Below are positions 44,569-51,344 of a DNA stretch of 64,000 nucleotides, one piece after another. Every line of letters starts with the position of its first letter. The first letter of the stretch is position 1. A model generated the notes under the pieces. The model had not been told where the DNA came from. It saw only the letters and a list, made by a program, of their open reading frames with translations, and did not search any database. Source of the stretch: Aneurinibacillus sp. (GTDB lineage Bacteria; Bacillota; UBA5301; DYFA01); contig DYFA01000054.1 in the NCBI GenBank assembly GCA_020725425.1, forward strand, positions 43,664 to 107,663, in the 5' to 3' direction. The translations under genes were made by a program, and so were the position numbers.

Positions 44569-45882
44569 ATGAGATCATTCCGAGGATTGGCTCTGGTGCT
44601 TGTGAGTGTTGTGTTGGTGTTTGGCATGACCTCCGTCTGCTTGGCCGCCCAGGCCAAACCTTTCGCCGGTACCCACCTCAACATGATCGCCTACGCCAGT
44701 CCAGCCGTCGATGCCACCAAGGCATTGCTCCCCGAGTTTGAGAAGGAGACTGGAATCAAGGTCACTATCACTGACGTGCCGTACGAACAACTCCACGAGA
44801 AACAGATCCTTGAGTTGACCGCCGGCCAGGGCGCGTATGACATAATCATGAACGACTACCTCTGGGTGGGCGAGTACGCCGCCGGCAAGTTCATCTTGCC
44901 GCTCACCAAGTTCATGAAGGATCCGAAGCTCAATCCGCCGGATTTCGACCCGGGGGACTTCATTCCCAAGACTCTGGAGGCCTTCGGCACCTGGAACGGT
45001 ACAGTGTACGCTCTGCCTTACCTTACCGTGGTGCAGCTTCTCTTCTACCGCAAGGACCTGTTTGAAAAGGAAGGCGTCAAGGTACCTGAGACCTGGGAGG
45101 AGTATCTTGCCGCCTGCAAGCACTTTACGCGGGACACGAACGGTGACGGCAAGATCGACTTCTGGGGTCACGGCTCGGCCTCTCGCCGAGGGATGGACGT
45201 CTTCAACGAATTCGGTATCTGGTTGTGGACCTTCGGCGGGGACATCCTCGACAAGGACATGAAGCCTATCTTTAACCGCCCCGCCGGCGTGGAAGCCCTC
45301 AAAGCTTACCGGGAACTGATTGCCAAGTATGCGACTCCCGCTGCCTCCTCCAACGCTGGTTACGAGGCAACAATGGAGTTCATGCAGGGCAAGACCGCCA
45401 TGCTGCTGTTCTGGACTGAAGTAGCGGCCATGGTGGAGGATCCCGCCCAGTCACTGGTCGCCGGCAAGGTCGGCTACGCCGCACCTCCCAAGAAGGTGGC
45501 CAGCGTCCCGAACTTCGGCGGGTATGGGCTGTCGATCGCGCGCAACTCCAAACATCCGGAGGCGGCCTACGTCTTCATCTCCTGGATCACCAGCAAGAAG
45601 ATCCAGAAGAAGTACACTCTGCTGGGAGGCACGCCTACCCGCAAGTCGCTCCTGGCCGACCCGGAGCTGAACCGGAAGTTCCCCTACTTCGAGGCTGCCC
45701 GCAAGGGTCTGGTGACCGGCAAGTACTTCCCGCGGATCCCCGAATACCCGCAACTGGAAGAAGCCATCGCGCTGGAAGTCCACCGGGCGATTCTCGGCCA
45801 GAAGGATCCCAAGGCCGCCCTGGACGACGCGGCGGCCCGCGTCCAGGAGATCCTGGCGAAGGCTGGTTACTACAAGAAGTAG
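44569..45882 (+). CDS. Sugar ABC transporter substrate-binding protein (family 1)
   Basis: This secreted solute-binding protein (437 aa) has a signal peptide ending near FGMTSVCLAAQAK. The mature domain begins THLNMIAYASPAVDATKALL. The family stretch TWEEYLAACKHFTRDTNGDGKIDFWG corresponds to the one in the SBP at 35297-36637. ATG 44569 is used because GGGGGTGAG precedes it; the frame extends upstream without a usable ribosome site. It is followed by a perfect 13-bp hairpin and two permease genes, but no ATPase. The ligand is probably related to that of the other importer. Confidence 0.9.
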   Translation: MRSFRGLALVLVSVVLVFGMTSVCLAAQAKPFAGTHLNMIAYASPAVDATKALLPEFEKETGIKVTITDVPYEQLHEKQILELTAGQGAYDIIMNDYLWVGEYAAGKFILPLTKFMKDPKLNPPDFDPGDFIPKTLEAFGTWNGTVYALPYLTVVQLLFYRKDLFEKEGVKVPETWEEYLAACKHFTRDTNGDGKIDFWGHGSASRRGMDVFNEFGIWLWTFGGDILDKDMKPIFNRPAGVEALKAYRELIAKYATPAASSNAGYEATMEFMQGKTAMLLFWTEVAAMVEDPAQSLVAGKVGYAAPPKKVASVPNFGGYGLSIARNSKHPEAAYVFISWITSKKIQKKYTLLGGTPTRKSLLADPELNRKFPYFEAARKGLVTGKYFPRIPEYPQLEEAIALEVHRAILGQKDPKAALDDAAARVQEILAKAGYYKK

Positions 45883-45912
45883 CATTAAGGCTCGAGGCTG
45901 GCCTGCAGCGGA

Positions 45913-45942
45913 GTCAAGGGCCCGGCGACCCGGGCCCTTGAC
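45913..45942 (+). other. Perfect intercistronic hairpin after SBP gene
   Basis: The arms 45913-45925 and 45930-45942 are a perfect 13-bp inverted repeat around a 4-base loop, 30 bases after the SBP stop and before the permeases. It is followed by CCCCC, not T's. A transcript-stabilising role is likely. Confidence 0.65.
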
Positions 45943-45972
45943 CCCCGGCGCTACTACAGGAGGCATCGTCCG

Positions 45973-46887
45973 ATGATCGGCCTGGCCCCGCCAAAACCTC
46001 GCAAACGGCAAATGACCCTGGAACGCCGGACGCCTGCTCTCATGGTGACGCCGGCCGTTGCGTTGCTGCTGCTCTTGACGCTCTTCCCGATGTTTTACTC
46101 TTTGTTCCTCAGCCTGCACGACTGGAATATGGCCCGGCCCCAACACGGGAGAACCTTCATCGGCCTGGGAAACTTCTCGCGCCTCTTGAACGACCCGTAT
46201 TTTTGGGAAGCGCTGGGCCGTACAGCCGTTTACGTGGTGGGCGCCGTCACTTTGCAGATGGTTATCGGGTTCGCCCTGGCGCTCTTGTTCTCGTCCCGTA
46301 CCCGCTTCGTCTCAGTATCCCGAGCGCTCCTCCTTTTTCCAGTGATGCTGTCCCCCATCGTCGTCGGAGTCATGTGGCGCATCTTGTATCATCCCAGCTT
46401 CGGCATGGTCAATTTTGCGACTTCGTTCCTTGGGCTTGGGACTCGAGCCTGGCTCGGCGACCCTAAAACGGCGATGCTGGCGATCATCCTGACCGAGGTA
46501 TGGCAGTGGTCGCCCTTCGTGATGCTGCTCGTGCAATCAGGACTGGCCGGCTTGCCACCAGAACCTTTCGAGGCGGCGCTGATCGACGGCGCTTCGTCTT
46601 GGCAAGCTTTCTGGAGAATAACCGTTCCTCTTGTCAGTCCAACCCTCATCACTGCAGGACTGCTCCGCATGATGGATGCAATCAGGTCATTCGACACCAT
46701 TTATGTCATGACGAAGGGCGGCCCTTCTAACTATACCGAGACCCTTAGTTTCCTGACCTACAAGACCGGGTTCATGTTCTTCGATATGGGGATGGCCTGC
46801 GCTTTATCATACGTCCTGCTCCTGATCGTGCTTACGCTCAGCCAGGTCCTTACGCGGGCCAAGGTGTTCAAGGTGGACGTCTCGTAG
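45973..46887 (+). CDS. Sugar ABC transporter permease (MalF type)
   Basis: This membrane permease (304 aa) has six hydrophobic segments. Its EAA loop is ALIDGASSWQAFWRITVPLVSP, and MTKGGPSNYTETLSFLTYKTGF is typical of MalF/UgpA proteins. The start ATG has AGGAGG nine bases upstream. It pairs with the next permease. The set lacks its own ATPase gene, so the MalK-type ATPase at 32288-33406 is the obvious candidate partner. Confidence 0.9.
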   Translation: MIGLAPPKPRKRQMTLERRTPALMVTPAVALLLLLTLFPMFYSLFLSLHDWNMARPQHGRTFIGLGNFSRLLNDPYFWEALGRTAVYVVGAVTLQMVIGFALALLFSSRTRFVSVSRALLLFPVMLSPIVVGVMWRILYHPSFGMVNFATSFLGLGTRAWLGDPKTAMLAIILTEVWQWSPFVMLLVQSGLAGLPPEPFEAALIDGASSWQAFWRITVPLVSPTLITAGLLRMMDAIRSFDTIYVMTKGGPSNYTETLSFLTYKTGFMFFDMGMACALSYVLLLIVLTLSQVLTRAKVFKVDVS

Positions 46888-46934
46888 GACGGAATCATCA
46901 GACAGGAGTACATCGGTCCAGGAGCGTGGTCAAC

Positions 46935-47798
46935 ATGAAGGCAACCTTCCAGGGCTTGAACTCAATGTACCGCAGAATCCCACGGAAGAACTTGCAGGCG
47001 TTCGGCTTGGCGTTGGCTCGGGCCGCCCTCCTTCTGGCCTATCTCTTCCCCATAGTATGGGTCTTTCTCACCTCGATAAAGCCACCGATCCTGACAGTCA
47101 CGCCTAAGCCGGTATGGATCTTCCAGCCGACTCTCGTGAGTTACCAGGCTCTCTTCCGCAAGTACGATTTCGGGCGTTTCATTAGTAACTCATTGACCAT
47201 CGCCTTCTGGTCAACCTTGATCACCACTGCCCTGAGTACCACCGCCGCTTACGCTCTCAGCCGGCATGCTATCCGCAGGCGGGACGACATCGCATTCTGG
47301 ATCCTGTCCACGAGAATGCTTCCGCCCATCGCCAGCGTATTACCCGTATTCATCCTGATGAGGACTTGGGGCCTACTGGACACGAAGCTGAGCATGATCG
47401 TCATGTACAGCGTGTTCAACATCCCCCTGTCCGTCTGGATCATCAAGGCCTTCATGGCGCAACTGCCGAAGGAACTCGAAGAGGCGGCGCTGGTCGACGG
47501 GTGTTCTGTGTTGAGGGCGTTCACCAGGATCGCTCTCCCTCTGTCTCTGCCCGGTATTGTGGCCGCGGCCACACTTACGTTCATCCTGGCCTGGAACGAA
47601 TTCACCTTCGCCCTGGTCCTGGCCCAAATGAAGGCCAAAACCTTCCCCGTGGCCATCGCCGGGTTCCAGGCGAAACACGGCCTGTTTTTGGGCGAGTTGT
47701 CGGCCGGCGCGATCGTCGGAACCCTTCCCATCCTCGTGGTTGCGCTTCTCTTGGGCCGATATATCGTGGCCGGCCTGACCGTCGGGGCGCTTAAGTGA
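46935..47798 (+). CDS. Sugar ABC transporter permease (MalG type)
   Basis: This is the second permease (287 aa) of the rightward importer. Six hydrophobic segments are seen, with the EAA loop EEAALVDGCSVLRAFTRIALPLSLPG and the LTFILAWNEFTFALVL region typical of MalG proteins. ATG 46935 is preferred, since a GTG at 46926 nearly touches the AGGAG site while the ATG is eleven bases away. It is followed 31 bases later by the isomerase-like gene. It probably depends on the ATPase of the other arm. Confidence 0.88.
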   Translation: MKATFQGLNSMYRRIPRKNLQAFGLALARAALLLAYLFPIVWVFLTSIKPPILTVTPKPVWIFQPTLVSYQALFRKYDFGRFISNSLTIAFWSTLITTALSTTAAYALSRHAIRRRDDIAFWILSTRMLPPIASVLPVFILMRTWGLLDTKLSMIVMYSVFNIPLSVWIIKAFMAQLPKELEEAALVDGCSVLRAFTRIALPLSLPGIVAAATLTFILAWNEFTFALVLAQMKAKTFPVAIAGFQAKHGLFLGELSAGAIVGTLPILVVALLLGRYIVAGLTVGALK

Positions 47799-47829
47799 AA
47801 CATGACGACCTGAAGGAGGACGGGTAACC

Positions 47830-49158
47830 ATGAATGTACCGCGAACTGGACTGATCACCGTTTCCCTCGAGGGGGAACGCCTCGATCTGGCGGAAAAGTT
47901 CGACCGGACGGCACGCCACCAGTTGGCCAGGTTCGGCCTCGAAGTCTTGGGTGACGGGATCCCCAAGACCCACGGGCGTGAGGTGCTGGCGGCCGTGGAG
48001 AGCGTCAGGAGGGACGGCGCCGAGTCCATCGTGTACCTCATGGGCACCTGGGTTTCGGCTCCGGACGTCGTGACCGCGGTTCAGCTCGCCGGCATGCCTA
48101 TGGCGGTCTGGGGTGTGCCCGAAGGTGCTTCCTTTTCTTCCGTCGGCGCCAACGTGGTGCATGGAGCTCTTGAGGAACTCGGCCTCAAGCACAAACTGGT
48201 CTACGGTCTGCCGGACGATGAGGAAACCCTCCGCGAATTGGTCTGCTTTCTACGGGCCGCTCGAGTCAAGCACGCGCTTAACGGAGCGCTCCTTGGACTC
48301 ATCGGCGGCCGCAGCCTGGGGATGTACCCGTCCACAACCGACCCTCTCCAGGTCAAGCGAGTCTTCGGTCTCGAAATCGAACACGTCGACCAGCTCTTGC
48401 TGGTTGAGACCGCCCGGGGGCTGGATGAGGAGAAGGTCACCCAGGCCTATGAGGAGTTCAAAGGGGCCTATGGGCAGATCAACGTGCCGATGGAGATCAT
48501 GTCGAAGTCGCTCCGGATGTACTTTGCCCTCAAACAACTGGTCTCCGAGCGTCAGTTCGACTTCGTCGCCCTGAAATGCCTGGAGGAGGTGATCAATACT
48601 TACGTCTCCTGTTGTCTGCCGATCGCCCTGGCGAACGACGAAGGCCTTATCACGGCCTGCCAGAGCGACATCAACGCGGCCATCGCCATGCAGATCATGC
48701 ATCTCCTCACCGGCAGCGCGCCGATGTTCGCCGATGTGAACGTGGTAGACAAGGACACTGGCGTCGCCAGACTCGTCAACTGCGGCACCATGCCGACGGT
48801 ATTGGCTACAAGCAAGAAAGACGTGGAGTGGAACTGCCAGTACGAGTACATGGGCAAAGCCCGGGGCGCCTGTCCCACTTTCTGCTGCCGGGCCGGCCAC
48901 GTCACTTTCGCCGCCCTGAGCCGCATCAAGGGAGACTACGTGATGCAGATCGCCTCCGGCGAGGCCTTCGAGCAGCCGAAAAGCGTCCTGGCGGAGGTGC
49001 GTGACGTCTGGCCACAGGCCTTCGTGAAGCTTCACGGCGACCCGCTGGATTTCTACCGCAACCTTCGCTCCAACCACATGGTCGCGGCCTACGGGGACGT
49101 CACCAACGAGCTCATAGACTTCTGCGCGCTCTCAGACATTCGACCTATACTGACATAG
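47830..49158 (+). CDS. L-fucose/L-arabinose isomerase-like protein
   Basis: This 442-aa protein resembles the FucI/AraA-like superfamily, metal-dependent aldose-ketose isomerases. Matching features are the N-terminal Rossmann-like half (VYLMGTWVSAPDVVTAVQLAG, then LIGGRSLGMYP), the QINVPMEIMSK segment, and the C-terminal part with CQYEYMGKARGACPT. A conserved Glu/Asp metal pair is plausible (CLEEVINTY, ACQSDINAA), but I cannot confirm ligand positions. It closes the rightward operon and ends 15 bases before an insertion sequence. It probably converts the imported or deaminated sugar to the form the kinase takes. Confidence 0.78.
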   Translation: MNVPRTGLITVSLEGERLDLAEKFDRTARHQLARFGLEVLGDGIPKTHGREVLAAVESVRRDGAESIVYLMGTWVSAPDVVTAVQLAGMPMAVWGVPEGASFSSVGANVVHGALEELGLKHKLVYGLPDDEETLRELVCFLRAARVKHALNGALLGLIGGRSLGMYPSTTDPLQVKRVFGLEIEHVDQLLLVETARGLDEEKVTQAYEEFKGAYGQINVPMEIMSKSLRMYFALKQLVSERQFDFVALKCLEEVINTYVSCCLPIALANDEGLITACQSDINAAIAMQIMHLLTGSAPMFADVNVVDKDTGVARLVNCGTMPTVLATSKKDVEWNCQYEYMGKARGACPTFCCRAGHVTFAALSRIKGDYVMQIASGEAFEQPKSVLAEVRDVWPQAFVKLHGDPLDFYRNLRSNHMVAAYGDVTNELIDFCALSDIRPILT

Positions 49159-49205
49159 CAGGAGCGCAGGGGTGGAGTTGCCCCGATTTCGTGGACGGGT
49201 TGATG

Positions 49206-50060
49206 TTAGGCAGCAGGGATCTGAGTATCGGTTTCGCCCTGGAGGTACCACCTCCTCTCAAACTCCAAAGGACTGAGATAACCCAAAGTTGAGTGTCGGC
49301 GGTGACGGTTGTAGAAGCCCTCGATGTACGCGAAGACGGCTGACCGTAGAGACTGCCGAGTAGGCCACTGGCGCCGGTCGAGCAGTTCCGTCTGCAGGGT
49401 GGCGAAGAAACTCTCCGCCACCGCATTGTCGAGAGCATCGCCTACGCTTCCCATGGAGGCGTAGATGCCGGGGCTCTGCAGAGTGTTTGCAAAGACCAAG
49501 GCCGTGTACTGGGCCCCATGATCGAAATGATGGATAACCCCCGCAGAAGGCTTGCGTCTCCAGATGGCCATGTTCACGGCCTCAACTGCGAGCTCAGCCA
49601 CCGGACGCTCACCCATGGCCCAGCCAACAACCATGCGTGAGAAGGCGTCGATGACTGCCGCCAGGTAGAGCTTGCCTTCGCCTGTCCCATGTTCAGTCAT
49701 GTCCGCCACCCACAACCGGTTAGGGGCTGGCGCCGTGAACTGACGTTGAACCAGATCTGGCGCCAGGTCATGTTTGGAGTCGCGGCGGGTGAAGCCGCGG
49801 TTTCGCCGCCGACGAACACCCGTCAGTCCGGCCTCGCGCATAAGTCGAGCGACCCGCTTCTTGGAGCACTTGACACCCCGGCCGATGGTCAACTCCGCGT
49901 GGACCCTGGGGGCTCCATAGGTGCCCTTGCTCTTTTGGTGTATCTCCAGGATCAGCTTCATCAGTTCAGCATCCCTCATGGCATGGACTGACAAATCCCT
50001 GGTGCGCCACGCATAGTAGCCGTTGGTGGAGACGCCCAGTACTCGGCACATCGCGGCCAC
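49206..50060 (-). CDS. IS3-family transposase OrfB (DDE domain)
   Basis: This is the catalytic part of the IS3 transposase (284 aa from its internal ATG). An HTH_21-like segment (KGTYGAPRVHAEL) precedes the rve integrase core. The acidic residues are Asp in NRLWVADMTEHG, Asp in VIHHFDHGAQYT, and Glu in NAVAESFFATLQTEL, so the DDE triad is intact. It is normally made as an OrfAB fusion by a -1 frameshift. The frame is open upstream of 50060 (AFRFVEHQKAAHRVA), back to an A7 run inside orfA at 50144-50150. Confidence 0.9.
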   Translation of the reverse strand: MAAMCRVLGVSTNGYYAWRTRDLSVHAMRDAELMKLILEIHQKSKGTYGAPRVHAELTIGRGVKCSKKRVARLMREAGLTGVRRRRNRGFTRRDSKHDLAPDLVQRQFTAPAPNRLWVADMTEHGTGEGKLYLAAVIDAFSRMVVGWAMGERPVAELAVEAVNMAIWRRKPSAGVIHHFDHGAQYTALVFANTLQSPGIYASMGSVGDALDNAVAESFFATLQTELLDRRQWPTRQSLRSAVFAYIEGFYNRHRRHSTLGYLSPLEFERRWYLQGETDTQIPAA

Positions 50061-50101
50061 GCGGTGAGCGGCCTTCTGGTGCTCGACAAACCGGAACGCC
50101 T

Positions 50102-50392
50102 CTACCGGGTCCGGTCGGTCTCCTTGGCAAAGAAGGCCGCGGCTTTTTTTAGGATGTCGCGCTCCTCGCGCAGAATCCGGTTCTCACGCCGCAACCGCTG
50201 CAGTTCCTCTCGCTCGGAGGTCGTTAGTCCCTCGCGTTTCCCAGAATCGATCTCATCCTGTTGGACCCACCTACGAAGCGTATCGTCGCATATCCCCAGG
50301 TCTTGAGCAATCTGTGCCACTGACTTGCCGCTACTACGGACCAGTTGAACGGCCTCGGCCCTGAACTCCGGCGGATGCGGTTTCCCCGGCAT
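50102..50392 (-). CDS. IS3-family transposase OrfA (HTH)
   Basis: This is the DNA-binding part of the IS3 transposase (96 aa). The helix-turn-helix reads SVAQIAQDLGICDDTLRRWV. The C-terminal leucine-rich helix (ELQRLRRENRILREERDIL) mediates multimerisation. Just after it comes a run of seven A's (50144-50150 on the minus strand), a typical slippery site. A -1 shift there enters the orfB frame. Both genes look intact, so the element may still be active. Confidence 0.88.
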   Translation of the reverse strand: MPGKPHPPEFRAEAVQLVRSSGKSVAQIAQDLGICDDTLRRWVQQDEIDSGKREGLTTSEREELQRLRRENRILREERDILKKAAAFFAKETDRTR

Positions 50393-50460
50393 GTGGACAC
50401 CTCCCCTTTGAGTCTACATCCCGAATCTCTAGGTGTCCATGAAACCGGGGTAAGCTCACA

Positions 50461-50479
50461 CCCCCACACGCGTGGGGAT
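50461..50479. repeat. Possible relic of a type I-E CRISPR repeat
   Basis: CCCCCACACGCGTGGGGAT contains a 6-bp palindrome (CCCCAC with GTGGGG), like the stem of many type I-E repeats. It lies exactly where a cas1-cas2-array order would place the array, touching the cas2e stop on one side and the IS on the other. Only one copy exists, and it touches the cas2 stop codon. It could instead be a terminator hairpin. Confidence 0.4.
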
Positions 50480-50739
50480 CAGAGCGTAAGGCCGTCGAAA
50501 TCGACCAACTCACGCCTGCAACCGCCCCAGATGCGCATGGCGAATCCTTGTTCCGTGTTACTGCTGTGAACCATGATGCAACCGCCGTCGTCAGCCTTCC
50601 GACAGGCCTTGATCCAAAGCTTGTCCCGGACCAATGCCGACATGGAACCAACAAAGACTCCTGGTTTGAGTTCCAGCATCCACCGGGTAAGTTCGCCCCG
50701 CAGGCTAGGTGGAACCTTCTCCAGGATCATCACCACCAT
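50479..50739 (-). CDS. cas2e: CRISPR-associated endoribonuclease Cas2, type I-E
   Basis: Cas2e (86 aa) forms the adaptation complex with Cas1. The sequence fits the I-E subtype: VVMILEKVPPSLRGELTRWM, then LKPGVFVGSMSALVRDKLW, MVHSSNTEQGFAMRIWG, and the end RRELVDFDGLTL. ATG 50739 is chosen because GGAGGAG lies seven bases upstream; longer frames start inside the cas1 tail. It appears intact, but its Cas1 partner is only a fragment. It therefore cannot support spacer acquisition from this locus alone. Confidence 0.9.
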   Translation of the reverse strand: MVVMILEKVPPSLRGELTRWMLELKPGVFVGSMSALVRDKLWIKACRKADDGGCIMVHSSNTEQGFAMRIWGGCRRELVDFDGLTL

Positions 50740-50955
50740 GTACACTCTCCTCCGCCGCTCCGACATCCGCGCAGTTTACGCCCCCGCAAAGCCGCCCTAC
50801 TACCGGGTCCCAGATCCCCCCAGGGGCAGTGAGATCATCGACGAACTCCTCCAATGGCTCGGGCGTAGTCAGGCCGTCCACGTTCAGTATTCTTTCGAGG
50901 TCGACCGCCGCCCGTTCAAGCAGTAGCGATTCCCGGGACCACGCCGTGTGACACG
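50705..50955 (-). pseudogene. cas1e, 3' fragment
   Basis: An open frame without a start overlaps the cas2e 5' end. It reads ACHTAWSRESLLLERAAVDL, then ERIL, matching the C-terminal helix of type I-E Cas1 (family pattern ACRdxFrxxxLLxxxxxDIExlL). It ends with a WDPVVGRLCGGVN tail and a TAG at 50705. Everything upstream, including the catalytic residues, is missing. The sequence changes abruptly at about 50957 to the inverted cas7e fragment, marking a rearrangement junction. Confidence 0.7.
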
Positions 50956-50958
50956 CTA

Positions 50959-51265
50959 GACGATTTGTTGAATCGACTGGGGGAGACAGAAGGACGGGAA
51001 GACAGCCCAGATCATGCTCCTATCTCCGGCAGACATCCAGGCGGTAGCCGAAGTGATGCTTGAAGCGGCGGTCGCAGCGGAGACAGCGGATTCCTTCGCC
51101 AAGGTCACCTCCAAGGAACTGGAAGAAAGGGCGGGGTTGCGCGGCTGGCGTCCGATTACTCCCGACATCGCTCTCTTCGGCCGCATGATTACCTCCGGCG
51201 CTTTCCGGGACGTCGAGGCATCCGTCCAAGTCGCCCACGCTATCTCGACCCGACCGCGAGGATAA
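50959..51265 (+). pseudogene. cas7e (Cse4/CasC), internal fragment, inverted
   Basis: The frame from about 51014 reads RPITPDIALFGRMITSG, then EASVQVAHAIST, the signature of type I-E Cas7. The upstream bases encode DDLLNRLG in another frame, so a frameshift lies near 50995. Only about 100 of about 350 residues remain, and the frame stops right after HAIST. It is on the opposite strand to cas3 and cas2e. The stretch from 51266 to 51344, up to the cas3 stop, holds nothing I recognise. Confidence 0.7.
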
Positions 51266-51344
51266 GGCCATCGCGGTCCATGACGCCGCGGGCAAGGTTC
51301 CGGTGCCTTGTGCCTCTCTCACCCTGCTCATGTTGGGACCTGGA

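Larger units (their letters stand above)
49173..50458 (-). mobile_element. IS3-family insertion sequence (about 1.29 kb)
   Basis: The element carries orfA and orfB in the usual IS3 arrangement. Its ends are imperfect inverted repeats. The left end (from 49173) and the complement of the right end (to 50458) share TG-AG-TT, CCCCG, TTTC and TGGAC blocks, and both end in TG/CA. No clear target duplication is seen, which suggests a later rearrangement at one side. The right end abuts a CRISPR-repeat-like hairpin and the decayed type I-E locus. Confidence 0.82.

Noticed and set aside
49173-50458. Target-site duplication for the IS3 element
   Set aside because: The flanking bases at the two ends do not match over 3-5 bp, so no duplication is claimed.
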